Source: Parachlorella kessleri (lineage: Eukaryota > Chlorophyta > Trebouxiophyceae > Chlorellales > Chlorellaceae). Taken from it: a stretch of 64,000 nt of DNA. The position numbers were made by a program, and so were the translations under genes. Below the pieces are notes generated by a model that had not been told where the DNA came from, did no database searches, and worked only from the letters and a program-made list of their open reading frames with translations. Location: NCBI GenBank assembly GCA_001598975.1, contig BBXU01000149.1, forward strand, positions 1 through 64,000. The letters run 5' to 3'. Positions 1-11,813 of the stretch are shown here, piece by piece. Every line of letters starts with the position of its first letter. Positions within the stretch are counted from its first letter, which is position 1.

Positions 1-1356
1 GGGGGGGAGGACCACAGTGTGGGGTGCGAAAGTAGCGATTGCCCTGTCGACACCAGTTGCTTTGCTGCCTCCTTGACACGTGAAGTAGGGTCTCTGGGCG
101 ATGCTGGTGCGGACACCGACCAGCGACGCTAAGCCGCCTGGCCGTGAGGAGTATTCGGGGGGTCCGGCCGCTGTGACACCACCGCTGGCTAGCAGGGAGG
201 GCCGTCCGTCCCCTTAAAAGCACGAAAGTGCATGCATGCGTCGCTCTCTTGCCCTGTGGCCGGGCGTGTCCATATGCCTGCCATAACCTCCCACCGTGCC
301 CCGCGCCCGCCCCGTGTGTGCAGTACGGCACCGTCCCGCTGGTCAGCAGCACCGGCGGGCTGGTGGACACGGTGAAGGAGGGGGTGACCGGCTTCCACAT
401 GGGCGCGTTTGACCCCGACACCCTCCTGGAGGCGGATGCCGACGCAGTGGCACAGACCATCGCCAGGTGAGGCTGGGAGAGCGTCAGGTGCCGGCAAGGT
501 GGTCCTGCTGGCCTAGGCTGCCTGCTTGCTTGTCTGTCTGTCTGTGTTCTTAAAAGTCTGGGGTGGGTGGGCTGTTATGACCCGCCAGTCAGACAGGTTT
601 GGGGGCGCGGCCAATTTGCTGGGTGCTATTCCCCAGGGGCAGTTCGGTGGCCTAGGGTGTGTCAACCAGCCCACTTGGACACAAAAGCAGCAGAAGCTGT
701 AGTGTCACCACCCGCCCTGCACCTGTTGGCAGTGCATTGCACCCCTTGACCATTTGCCTGAAGGCTCACTGACTGACTGAGCCTGAGTGTGGGGTATGCA
801 GTGCCCCGCTGCGGCTCTGCCCCCGTGCGCACCAGGAGGTGTGGTCAGGCAGCACAGGCAGCACCATTTTGGAGTCACCTGCCTGAGAGGCGCTGAGGTG
901 CCGCCTGCCTGCAGGGCTTCCGAGGTCTTCACCACCCCCGCCTACAAGGAGATGCGCAACAAGTGCATCACCCAGGACCTGTCGTGGGCCAAGCCGGCCA
1001 AGAAGTGGGAGGCCATCCTCATCGGTGAGTGTCGAGAGGCGGTGTGGAGACCTCTGTCAGTGTGTGCGACTTCGGTGGGTATTGTAAGCTAGCTGCGTGT
1101 GCCGCGCCCGGCCTGTCAGCGCTAGCAAAGCCGCGCGAAGGGATCGCCAAGGTGGCCGGCAGTGTGAAGTGATGTGATAAGGACAGCAACAATAAGTAGC
1201 CCCGTTGCAGCAGCAGGCACAAAGGCAGCCAGTGTCTGGGTGCAGAAGCGAATTCACTCCCAATCTACTGCTGCAGAGCTCAAGTACGGGCCTGGGCCGA
1301 CCCCCGAGGCCACAGCTGACAAGGCGGCCGTGACTACCCCCGTCCAGAAGATCTGA
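1..1356 (+). CDS. GBSS1: Granule-bound starch synthase, C-terminal exons (5' end outside window)
   Basis: Glycosyltransferase family 5 enzyme that extends alpha-1,4-glucan (amylose) from ADP-glucose inside plastid starch granules. Three exons fit: 324-466, 915-1024 and 1277-1356, each flanked by AG/GT and joined in consistent phase (2, then 1). The first reads YGTVPLVSSTGGLVDTVKEG, the GT-B C-terminal motif with the STGGL loop that contacts the sugar nucleotide. The second ends in QDLSWAKPAKKWEAIL, a typical GBSS C-terminal helix. The last adds about 26 Thr/Pro/Ala-rich residues ending VTTPVQKI before TGA; Chlamydomonas GBSSI also has a C-terminal extension, though longer. Bases 1-323 are intron. 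The QDLSW-KPAKKWE pattern favours GBSS over soluble starch synthases. The promoter, transit peptide and N-terminal KTGGL motif lie off the left edge. Confidence 0.85.
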
Positions 1357-2204
1357 GCCGGCTCCGAGGCCGGAGTGGGCTCACATGTGGTGACGGTGGC
1401 AGGTCCATTGACAGCAAAGCTGGAGGTAATGCACTGCTAAGAGCAGTGGGTGAAGGGCAATAGACAAGCCTAAGCTGCAGGTGCAGGTTGCGTAGATGGT
1501 GCCGGTGGTGGATGCTAGGCTCGGCCACTTAAGTTTGTTTGCCACGGAGCACCTGCAAAATATAGCCCGCGTTCCAAGGCACGATGCCTGGGCAGCTCGG
1601 AGACCCAAAACTTGCAGCGCTAGGACACATGCGGCGGTTGCCACACCAGCGCGCTTGAAAAAATACCGAATGGTTGAACCCCCCTCAAGCTGCCAGCAGC
1701 TGCGGTTGAGCAGTTGCCTGGCCCTCTGTCCTGCATGCTTCCTTGTGTGTTCTGTTCTCTGCTTGTACCTCGATGATATGGGTGGCCGTGCAGCAGGTTA
1801 TGCACGGGGGCCCCCTGGCCATACATTTCATTATTGTGCTGCTCGTGAGTCTCTGGTATCCCCTGAATACCCCCTGGCCGAAGCAGGCAATGCACGCATG
1901 GAATCCCTGCCCGCCCAGGAATCTGATCAAGCCGTGTTGTCTCTTTTCCTATGCCTGTACACACATGATTGTTTCCGTGCCTGCCACGTATGGTTGCCCC
2001 TGGGCCACGATTTTCAACCCAGCGCTTTTGGTGGATGCTGGGCTTGGTAACACTGTATTGGGAGCAAGAAACCCCGGCCCCGCAGCACCTGGGGCATTTT
2101 GTGTAAGAGAAGAAGATCTCTATGACGAATGCACTGGCAACCTGGTACCAGTTGTCTTACCAAGCAGGCTGTACACACTAAACAGTACCGTCATAATATA
2201 AGAC
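1357..2204 (+). other. Probable 3' UTR and downstream spacer of the starch synthase gene
   Basis: No coding pattern is supported here. A TGTAA element, resembling the usual green-algal poly(A) signal, lies at 2102-2106, about 750 bases after the stop, which would give a long but plausible 3' UTR. Open frames of up to 184 codons on the plus strand and 114 on the minus strand overlap one another, lack splice-bounded neighbours and resemble no family I know. Confidence 0.35.
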
Positions 2205-2880
2205 TTGCATCCAGCCCTGTCAACTCTTGACCCTATCTCCTCTCTGATTGCACTACCTGCAACCCTTACGAGGAAGGCGGGCAGCCATGTAGTCTGTGAC
2301 GCCAGTTGGGTTCAGTCATCTTGCCCCCCAACCAGCACTACTGTCCCCAGCAGCAGCCAACCTTCCATCAAGTTGCCCAGCCTTGATTAGTCTAGTCTAA
2401 CAGCGTACCGCCACCTGACCATCCTGCCGTGAGTCCCCCAAGCCTTGACTGTACTGGCTGGCGATCAGCCCTTGGGTAATACTTCAGCCTGTAGCGGTTC
2501 CATCATAGGTCGCCCGTTTGCCTGCGGCAGTGTGAGCCACATAGTCTGCTCAGATCAAAGACTTGAGAAAAGAAGTACTGGATCAGGACGCCCTCTGCAT
2601 CCAGCCCTGTCGGTATAGTTCGCCTCACTCTCTGTTCGCACTACCTGCCGTACTTGGTAAGACTTGCCCACACCTACGGCTGCATCTGCCAATGCTTAGG
2701 GATCACACGCATATGGATCACGAACCTCTCAAAACAGAGGGGAGATACCTGCTGCATCAGACCTCAGGCAAGACACAGAGCATGGAGCCCTGTCGGTCCA
2801 GTTCACCACAACCGCCTCTCTGTTTGCATTGCCTCCACCAGGACAATGCATAGCAGTTCATGCTGCGAGCAGAGCCCTCT
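2205..2880. repeat. Degenerate dispersed repeat, locus 1 (three copies)
   Basis: Three diverged copies of one pattern start near 2212, 2598 and 2788. The core is CATCCAGCCCTGTC, then after about 20-30 bases a CTCTCTGTTCGCAYTACCTGCC-like block (imperfect in each copy). Two copies are preceded by relatives of GGATCAGACCTCAGGCAAG and CAGAGCA (near 2580 and 2755). Two further copies are at 17.3-17.55 kb. Copies are diverged and partly incomplete. No terminal inverted repeats, target-site duplication or transposase is visible, so the class of element is unknown. It lies between the convergent starch synthase and NTF2-like genes. Confidence 0.6.
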
Positions 2881-3770
2881 CACTGCTTGTGTTCACCTGT
2901 CAGCATCCCCGCCAGGTGCTGAGCCGCCCCCGCCAGCGCCCTGCGGCACCCCCAGTCCACCCACCGCGCCAGGGGCCCTGGCAGCATGGTTGCCAGCGAG
3001 CGCAGCGAGTAGTGCTCGCTCCAGTAGGAGATCCAGAGAGCATCTGGGTGGGAATCCCGCCTGTCTACTAGCTCCACAAACACCTCAGCGAGGAAGGGCA
3101 CGGGCAGGCCCACACCCCGCAGCCGCATCACCGCCTTCACCTCAAGCGCAGCACTCTCATGCTGCTCATCAAACAGAGAGCGCAGGATCACCAGCTCCAC
3201 AGTGGGGAAGAGCATGCTGCAATGGGGGGCCCAGAGTCGAGCAAGGGAGTGGGGATGTGAGCGGCAAGGCTGGCCTGCCCTGTTCTACCAATGCAGCCAA
3301 GTCGATGCAGACGGCGCGACAAAACAAACCATATGTGAAGCAACCCGGGCAGGCTAGCAGTGAGCCATGCCTAGCTTGCCATGACAGGGTAAAGCATCCG
3401 GCTTTGAAGCTCAACATAGCCATCAGAACCATACCGTTCCTTGCCTGCGAGTGATGCGGAGAATTTTAGCGAGGGCAGCAATCTGCTGTGCCCCAATAGC
3501 ATAGCCAAGCGGGTGGCTGAGGTGTGCATCAGGAGCAAAGTGTGCCCTGACCAACAGGTCCTGCGTGTCTGCTAGGGACCCTCCAGAAGGAGACGCAAGC
3601 TGTGCCAGCACCCTGGGGAGCATGTGACGGATGTTCTCCCTGGCAGAAGGGAGGTAGGGTAGTGACTTAGCGGAAGCAGTGTGTTGTCCCAAATCCAGAC
3701 TGCTGTGCACAGACCAGCTGTCAAACAGTGTCCCAGTATCGCCATCATGTTCATCACATGGTGCATACAA
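2880..3770 (-). CDS. NTF2/SnoaL-fold protein, SigF-like type
   Basis: Predicted 220-residue protein in two exons, 3770-3445 and 3216-2880. They join only if the 228-base intron uses a GC donor (CAG|GCAAGG) with a TTGCAG acceptor: phase 2 to phase 2, total length divisible by three. The nearby GT (ACG|GTATGG) would break the frame. The product reads as one NTF2-like cone fold: an N-terminal helix (ENIRHMLPRVLAQL), AHFAPDAHLSHPLG, the FPTVELVILRSLFDEQ strands, an RGVGLPVPF turn, then ISYWSEHYSL and a C-terminal helix after LPGPLARW. This pattern recalls proteins annotated in fungi as SigF-like NTF2-like domain proteins, function unknown. The start at 3770 is the first ATG of the open frame; an extra upstream exon is possible. 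There is no signal peptide; the C-terminal helix might associate with membrane. Confidence 0.6.
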
Positions 3771-4514
3771 TCAGGGTTCAGCCGTGAAAGCCCCCTGCTC
3801 TTGTTACCATTACCTGGTAAGGTACTCTGTGTGGGTGCAGGATGCCAGCACGGCATCCGTCGGTGCTGCAGGCTCGAGAGCTTCACCAGTTGAGGCTGCT
3901 GGGTGACGAGCTGGAGCCCTGTACTGCATCACTGAGGCCACGGTATATATCTGCGTAGCAGGCAGTGGAGCTTGTTTGCTAGTGCGGTAAGCCCTGTAGT
4001 CAACACCATGTGTCGGCACTTTTGATTCTCATCTTCACTGTGTAATTTATCGGGGTTTACTTGGAAGGGCTTGCCCATAAGTGGCGAGCGAGCCTGGCTG
4101 CTTACCTTGTGCACAGGCGAAGGCAGGCAAAAGGAGCAAACCCTACTTCGATTATACCCTACCGGGGAGTGAGATAAGAGCTTGCTTGTCGACGTGGGCA
4201 CAGTTAAGTGTTGGTGTTGTTTAGATTGAGCCAAGCAGGGACGACCACCATCCTCGTCAGCATTGATTGCAGCGAAGGGCGCAGGCGCCCAGGTTAAGCA
4301 CTAGCGTGTTCTGAAATGTCAGCAGCTTGCATCAAGTCACCCCATGTTAATGCTGACGATGCTCAGGAAAGGCTTGAGGAAAGGCTATTAGAGGAACAAT
4401 GCATGTCTGACACCGTCACTGCAATATATCTTCGGGCAAGGGCTCTTCCAAGCATGCCAGCAAATTTTACTTACACCCCTGCGTATGTAAGCCAGGATAC
4501 GACCATAACCTGAT
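3771..4514. other. Spacer between the NTF2-like gene and the ZIP4-like gene
   Basis: Both flanking genes are on the minus strand, so this should hold the ZIP4 3' UTR and the NTF2-like promoter or 5' UTR. A TTACA (TGTAA on the minus strand) is at 4471-4475, only 40 bases past the ZIP4 stop. A 101-codon minus-strand open frame (3929-4234) could be an upstream exon of the NTF2-like gene but has no clear donor or family resemblance. Confidence 0.3.
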
Positions 4515-7500
4515 TCAGTCGAGGTCCATCAGGTCATCATCCAGGCACAGCTCATCTGCCCCCTCTGTACCCAGGACAAGTCCAGTTCCCTCACCCGATC
4601 CCGACCCTGCCTCATTGGCAGCTCCTGTCTTTTCCTCAGAATCTGTGCTAAAGGCGCTGTGCTGCATGGGTGATACCGCCGGTGCAGCCTTGGCACTAGC
4701 CAACGCTGCGTCTCCACTAGCTGGCTCTCTCATATGGCATCCTGCTGATGGACCTAATCCTGCTGCTGGCAGCTGCTGCTGGTTCTGCTTGCCAGCATCC
4801 GCCGTAGAAGGCTTTGAGAAGCAAGAGGGAAGCGCTGCTGTTCTGTGCAAGTTACCAGCCTGCGCACTTCGCCACTTGGCCCTGACAGGCGGTAGCTGCA
4901 GCCCCTGCTTGCCCCCCGGTGGTGTAACCTGTTGATCTGGCTGCTTCCTGACCCCTGCCTGATTGCTATCACACTTCCTCCTGGCAGCAGCAATGGCATC
5001 CAGCCAGGACACGCCTTGCTCGTCGCTGCTCATGTCCTCCTCGCTGTCACTGTGCTGACTGCCTTGCGAAGCAATTCTACTGGCAGCGCCCAGACCGGCC
5101 GCCTGTGCAGCGTCTTGCTGGCAAGGTTGGGGTTGGGGGCTGCCCACTGCACTGTCGTGGCGCCAGACTGCCATGGGTGGAGGTGATGGCTGATTACGGG
5201 GCGGTGTTCTCTCACCCAAACAGTTATCAAGCTCCGTGGTAGGGCCACCATGTAAAGGCATAGACGCCTGTGGCATTGGCACTTGTTCTGCCGCCATCTG
5301 ACGCAGTACTGCTGATGTGCGCGCGTTAGGCAGGTCGCTTGCATGGCTGTTGGGAGGGCCTCTCTCTCCCAGGGTATCAAGGCAACCTGTTGCAGCCAGG
5401 AGCGGGTCCTGTGTAGCGGCAGCAGGCTGCTGCACTGCCTCTGCGCCGGCTGGCTCCAAGGTGGCCTGGGACATGTTAATCTCCCGCACAATTGCTGCCG
5501 ATGTCAGCCCCTTTCTTGCTGTCACTGCACCCATGACATTGATAGAGCTGGCTTGCAAAGATGCAGGTATGTCCCCAGCTGGCTTTGCCGAAGGCCGCGC
5601 TCCAACAAAACCGCTGGCAGGAAGGCCCTTGACCGTGACATCTACCATGGAGGGGCTGCTAGCAGGGCTTTGACCTGCCTGGTCGATAGACCTGACAGCC
5701 TGCTCCTTGTGCAGGACGCTGGTGACAGCATCTCCAGGGCAATCTGCAGCTGTCATTTTGAGTTGCGCCATAGCATGCTCCAGCTGCCGAGCCTGCTTGC
5801 TGTGGGAGGCTGTGTTTACTGCGTCCAGCAGGCAAACGGCAAGACTCAACAAGGTCTTGCCTTCATCATGTCGCCCCTCGTCAGTAAGCTTCTGACCCGT
5901 GTTCCATGTGCAGGCCACCAGCCACTGCAGGGAAGCCTGCTCTCTTGGCCTTAGGTTTGCGGCCCTGCTGTCACCATGTCCATGGTCAGCTTGCAGCCTC
6001 TCGCAGCAGGCCTTCAGTACAAGCTGCACAGGCTGCGGGCAGCGCTCTGCATCAACCATCTGACTCACCCTCACTGCCAGGCTCAATGCCTCGGCCGCAT
6101 TGCTTGCCTGCTGCATGCTGGAAGCTGCCAGCCTGCACATTTCTGCCTGCAGCTGCTCAGTAGGGTGGCTCCTAGAAGTGCTAAGCTGCTCAAGCAGTGC
6201 CCTGCACGAGGTGACAGCCAGCGGTCTGGGGCTCCGCTGCAGCTCCTGCATGGCTTTCAGTGCCTCAGTCTCAGCAGGCAGGCGGCTGAACACCATCACC
6301 GCCAACACAAGGCATCCTTCGTGAATATCAGCCTGCTCCTTTGGAATTTCTGCCACCAGCTCCTTCATCCGGCAAAGCAGCTTCTGCGCAAGTATAAGTT
6401 TGCCGGCCCTGCAGCGACAAGAGTTAGGGGGCTTCAAGGTGTGTGTTTCGAGTCCTGCTAGCGATTAGGCCCGCTGTGTGCCAAATGCCACAGGGAAGGA
6501 AAAGCCCAACACCTGTTTGCTGCTCAACTGTAACAGGCGACAGGTCAAGCCGATATAGTGGTTCTGCTAATGATGTAGTACAAAGCAAAGGCGGTAGTGA
6601 AGCCCCAAGTCTACATACCTGCTCTCAGTGGCTGCAGCCTGATGGAGGTCCAGCAGCGCCTGTGTAGCTACCATCAGCGCGCTGGCCTGCTTGCCCATGG
6701 TGCTGCAGCCGCTGCCGCTGCACTGCAAGCTGTCCAGTTCCTTAAGAAGCACGCAGCTCGAGCTGAGAAGCATTACGCAGGGCTCCAGAACCCCGGCCGT
6801 GTAAGCCTGTAACCCGCCATTGAGGGCATGCGAGCTCAGGCCCTCTAGCACCGCTTTCTGCACGGCAGTCATTTACAAGCTAAAGCAGTCAGGTGCACAG
6901 TTGGATGACTGAAGTACTAAGTAGCTTACTTATGGTAGTATGTCGTCATTAGGCCAGTCTGGGCAAGCTGCATGCTTTTGGACACGGCTTGACAAGTCTA
7001 GCCTACCAGCCCCTTCACAAACAACCCCACCTTGTTTTGGCCGGCGAACCGCTCAAGGGATGTCAGGCTGATGCGCTTGGTAGCCAGGCGGATAGTGGTG
7101 GCAAGCTCTCTAAACAAAGCCTCAGACGCCGGACCATCCGCAGAGTAAGAGATACATTGTCTAACAGCTGAGGCACAGTTCAACAGCCAGTAAGCCTCCT
7201 GGCCTGCACCGGGAACACATAGGGGACAAACCCGAAAGGCTCCATAAAAACCGAGCGGTAGGGATCTGCCCGTGGGGCAAACTTGTGCTTTGTTGCACAA
7301 CATTTGCACTCCCAGGCACGGGCCCCGAATGCAACCGCCCATCATAAGCGAAAAGTGAGTCATTCATAGGCCAACCCACACATGAAGCAGCTTGGGACAC
7401 ACAAACATTGTCCCCTGGCCACCTGGACAGGATGACTATATCTTTACCTGGAGGTAGGCTAGGGCTGGGGCTGTCTGCATTGATCAGCTCCCGCACTGCC

Positions 7501-10500
7501 ATGCAAAAGGCTTCCTTGGCTGGAAGTGGATGTTCTGCACCCGCTGCTGCCTCAACAGCTGCTGGGACGCAGGATGCATGGAAGTCATGGCAAGCTGGGA
7601 GCCCTTCAATGACTGCAAGGGGAACCGACGCATGTAGCTTTAGAGGAGAGTGGGCTGGTAGCAAAGTCAAGTTACAGCTGTTCAAGCTATTGCCGTCTCA
7701 TATCTCCACCCAACCTCAGCTGACCATGAAGCAAACAGGCACATGCGCAGCAGACCAGGCAGGCCTACCTTCCACTGCCTCTTCATGATTGCGAAGGGCG
7801 ACAAGCGCTTGCAGGCGCATAAACTGGGTGGCCACACTGTCATGCTCCTCCTGGCGGGCAGCAACGGACAAATACTCGAGCGCCCTTTGATGCTGACCCA
7901 GCTGTGCGTGGCAGGCTGAGAGCATGCGCGCAGTTTTGGGACGGCTGCCTGGGCTACAGTACTGCAGTGCTGCGCTGAAGAGTGACCTGGCAGCTGGCAC
8001 GTCTGAAGCAGAGAAGAGCTGCGCCGCCTTGTGCCACAGCATAGCATAGCACTGCTTCCGCGCCTCCTCTTCCTGCGTATGTGGTCACCTGATTGTCGGC
8101 TTGGCAATGATACCACAGCCGGCTAGAGCATTATTGTCATTTGACACAGCTCTGGCGGTATTTGAGCAGTGGACGATGCAGTCTTGTCCTCCTTCGGCCC
8201 CAACTGTTCAGGCATTGGGCTGCCTACCACAACGAACCAGAGCCTTCGACTTGTGTACCTTGTGTATGCCAATCGTGACCTGCTCCTGCGCAAGAGTATC
8301 CAGAGCCATGCCCTGACAGAGGTCTCTTGCCTCCACCTGCATTGACCAGCAGTGATGAATAACTTCAACTAGCATGCTTGTGTCTCTTCTTTCACATTTG
8401 AGGCAACCTTTGAAGTTTGTGGATGCCCGACGCCTTAGCTGTGTGTACTTTGGAGAACTTGAACAAGGCTCATGCAAGGTATTGTAACTCTCACCTTTTC
8501 CACTGCCAGCAGACACTGCAGGACCTTCAGCAGGCATGCGGGCTGGCTCGCAGCCTTCCACACGGATGTGGTAATGACAGATTTGAATGCTGCCAAACTT
8601 TCAGTTGCGATGCCTGGAAGGGCTAGCCTGAGGCACGCCAGCCATGTCTGCAGGCCGGCTTGGTCTCCCTCCCCTGTCATGTCTATGGCCGCCATCAAGC
8701 TGAGTAAATGCTGGAGTGCCTGCATCAGATTCAGTAGTCTCAAAGGTAGCGCAGGATCCAAGAATTACCAGCTTAGTCTTACCTCACGGCTGGCAGCCAC
8801 ACTGGCAACGTGGCCATGCGGCCCCACCACATCAACAACGGACCTGTCAGCTTATGCCAGGGCGCACCCTGAACCCCTCGGAACCTGCTACTTTCTTGGA
8901 GCACGTCATTGAATCCATCCACAGCCAGCTGACCAAGAGGCTTACTGTCAGGCTGGTCTCCCAGCCATGCAGTCAGCTAAACCCTGGTAACCTTCATGCA
9001 CACCCGGCGCAATGCCCTCGGCCGCACCCACCTCTGCCTGCCGCCCTGCCTCCAAGGTCACCCTCATCACCAGCAGCTGGGCATCAGGCTGCAGCCCAGC
9101 TATGCTGCCTCCACCCAAGCCAGCATTCTCCAAACACTTGAGAGCAAGCTTGGCGTCTCCCGCACGCAGGTGGGCCTTGCACAGCTGGAGAAGTACCTGC
9201 ACCAGAGGGGCAATTTGCAAGATAGGACTACGGCGCTAAGTGGTTCTAACTAGGTATTCCATGGTTCCAGGACCCTAGTCCACACACCTGCCCCTGCCAT
9301 GGACTTGAGCAGCCCACGCCTTCCACATGACAGGCCTCTGCGAAACACGAGCACACAAGCCAGCACGTCACAAATATCAACCTCTTGCTTGAGCTTGCCA
9401 ACCGCCTCCCACATCTCTCCTCCTGCTGCCACAGCCACCTCCCCAGCCGCAGCCAGCTGCTGGTAAGCGGCTGTCAGCAAGGCGATGGCCGGCACAGTTG
9501 CCCCATCATCAAGCTCCTGAGCCTGCTGCAGCTGCAGCTGGGTGATAGTGATGCACATGCTTGCAGCTGAGGTGGGGCTCACAGAGTCATGCCGGCTCAG
9601 CTGCACGGCCCTGGACATCAGGTTGTTAGCCAATGCCTGCACAGATACAGGGGTCTTCTAGAGCAGCTGGAGTCGTGTGTTGTAAGTGATGCGTGTAACC
9701 CACCAATGACTGTACCCGTGAAGGAATACTGCGCCTAGCAGCAGTCCTGCGGCCATTGAAGCACCCAGCAGGTGCCTGATAGAAGACACCATGGCAGGTG
9801 TCTGTGCTCAATGCCTACCTGCTGCCTTGTCTCGAGGGCATTCTTGGCAGCCTCCATGTACAGCGTGAACAGCTGCACAACACAGCGCTCCTGGGAATCA
9901 GCCGGCACCTCAGCAGTGTTCAGCATGGTCTCCAGCTGCTCTGAGAATCTCATGGCCTTATCGATGCACCACCGAGCCTGCTCTTGCTTGCCCAGCTTGG
10001 CCCAAGCGCTTGCCATCTGCAAGGTGCACGGGACAAACAAGTCGCGCACTCTTGATCAGATGAAACACTGGCATGCACGCCACCGTAATGTCTTTGGGAT
10101 GCCGCAGACTCTGAGGCAATGGGGTGCATGCATGTCCTGCAACAGCTGGGCCTCGCACACTGCAAATGCGTTGTGTTTGGTGTGTGGCGTGCGCACAGTG
10201 ATTGTCTGGGCTGACCAGGGCCCAGTAGGGAGGCAGCAGGTGGCACTGCGTTTGGAAGCCTGTACCTTGGCAAAGAAGCTGACGAAGTTGGCGCACTCTT
10301 CACTTCTGTCGCACTTCGACTCGATCAGCTCAAACAGCTCCTTGGCTAGGTTGGCAAGAGCTTGAGCCTCGTGGTCAGGGCGGTTCAGGCTGGCCTCCTG
10401 CACAAGAGAGCCAACCCATGCTATTGTACCTTGGTAGCTTACTGCGAGCCGCTGTGGGCATGGTAGGCAGCAATGCGCTGGCTAGCTCACCCAGAGCTGG

Positions 10501-10835
10501 GTGCTGATCGCCCACAGGTCCTCCTCTTCTTCCTCTGGCAGCTGCCCGTTCAGCCCTAGGGTGGAGCGCAGCCCAAAACAAAGGCCCTCCAACTGCTCTA
10601 CCACCTGCCCAAACTCCTTGCTGCCAGGTGACGTGGCCACCAGCTGAGCAACGAGCTGCCGCGCATGCTGAACAAGCGGCGAAACTGAAGTGCAGGTTAC
10701 TGGGACCAGCCTGCCCTGCTTGGCGCCTCGCCTCCTGGGCAGCTGGGCCGAGTGCTGGCTATCTCTGTCCACAGCAAAGCCGCTGAGGGCCAGCGCCAGG
10801 GAGGCTGTAAGGGGTTCTGCTCCCGAGCTGTCCAT
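4515..10835 (-). CDS. ZIP4: SPO22/ZIP4-like meiotic crossover protein
   Basis: TPR-like helical scaffold of the SPO22/ZIP4/TEX11 family, which acts on meiotic chromosomes to promote class I (ZMM) crossovers. The start MDSSGAEPLTASLALAL at 10835 opens exon 10835-10491. Clean phase-0 exons follow at 10397-10266 and 10016-9819, then about 9636-9280, 9205-9000, 8745-8470, 8378-8255, 8085-7768, three less certain exons between 7640 and 6620, and a long last exon from about 6415 to TGA at 4515. Family signs are tandem helix pairs: ASAWAKLGKQEQARWCIDKA, LWHKAAQLFSASDVPAARSL, CHAQLGQHQRALEYLSVAAR, and WLVACTWNTGQKLTDEGR in the last exon. The final 350 or so residues are Ser/Gln/Pro-rich and acidic at the end (DDDLMDLD), probably disordered. 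Some middle exon boundaries are uncertain. The family call rests on repeat pattern and WNTG motif, not on a search. Confidence 0.7.
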
Positions 10836-11089
10836 CTTGCGAGCCTCAGTTTGCGCCCATGGCAGAGCAGAGCAGGGTTGGTGGGCTACTGAGCGAACAG
10901 AGCAGGGGACGGCCAGACGAAAACCCAGCGGGCTGTGATCAGACTGGATTGACAGTGAACAGGCGCTTTTCGGGTCCCGTTCCTGTGTTCGAACTTCTAC
11001 CAGACCGACAGTCACTGTTTAAGTAGCCCATGGCAATTCCAGCTCTTTCGTGCTGTGTGGACATCCACATGCTACCCATGCTGTCGCGA

Positions 11090-11375
11090 CATGTCGGCCA
11101 TGGGCAGGCAGTGGCTGTACACCCAGCGTACTGCTAGGCGTACCAGCGGCCAGTGGCCATGGGCAGGCCTGATTGAGGGGGTTACAAGCCATGGGCAGGC
11201 CTACCATGTAACGTGCTGTGGATAGCATGGGCAGGCCCGCCATGTAACATGCAAGATTCCATCTTAGCATCAGAAACGAGGCCACCGTCTGTCAAGCAGA
11301 GTGTGAAAACTCCGGTATACTGAGAGATTGCAGAGGCTGTACACCCAGCATACTGAGAGATTGCCTAGAAGAAGC
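11090..11375. repeat. Cluster of short imperfect repeats
   Basis: CATGGGCAGGC occurs four times (near 11098, 11159, 11191 and 11228), two of them followed by CCATGTAACRTG. CTGTACACCCAGC occurs at about 11115 and 11338, and ATACTGAGAGATTGC twice between 11317 and 11367. The block lies in the roughly 980-base spacer between the ZIP4-like start and the end of the next minus-strand gene. No coding potential is seen; it could be remnants of tandem duplication or a regulatory array upstream of ZIP4. Confidence 0.55.
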
Positions 11376-11505
11376 TAGCCAACAACCCAGCCTGCCTCAA
11401 CATGCACACATGCTTGCCAAGTAGCCCTTCACCGGTTGTCAGAAGGGACGATGTGTGCACTAACCACTGCAGCAATGCATTTTGCCTCGTTCGCTTTGTA
11501 GCTAG

Positions 11506-11510
11506 TTACA
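11506..11510 (-). terminator. Candidate poly(A) signal TGTAA
   Basis: TTACA on the plus strand (TGTAA on the minus strand) about 300 bases downstream of the stop at 11814. Position and motif fit green-algal 3' ends; nothing further supports it. Confidence 0.3.
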
Positions 11511-11813
11511 GAATCCTGGTGCAGTGTGCGCGAGAGGGAGCCTCGTTTATGGCTGTCCCCAGCTGAACAATTTCTCTCATAAAATGCTCGGAAGTAAAAC
11601 TGCTTGGGCTGGGTGCGGTTCGTAACATCCATACGAATCTCATAATGAACAAGGAGTTATTCAGGCGCCTCCATACTGCCGAGCTTCGCCCCAATCAAGA
11701 AGGGCTGGCACTTCAATATCGTGGTGAAGCTGGAAAGTTGAGCAGGGCGGGTGTCAAGGGCCACTGCCGACGCCATCCGAGTCTGCAACACAGAGTAGGG
11801 GTAAGGGGGGCAT

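Noticed and set aside
1496..2201. Overlapping 184- and 152-codon plus-strand frames after the starch synthase stop
   Set aside because: Two frames overlap, composition is unlike neighbouring proteins, and no splice partners are seen; treated as 3' UTR.
2654..3454. 266-codon plus-strand open frame
   Set aside because: It runs through two repeat copies and then antisense to the better-supported NTF2-like exon; Cys/Ser/Pro-rich with no family pattern.
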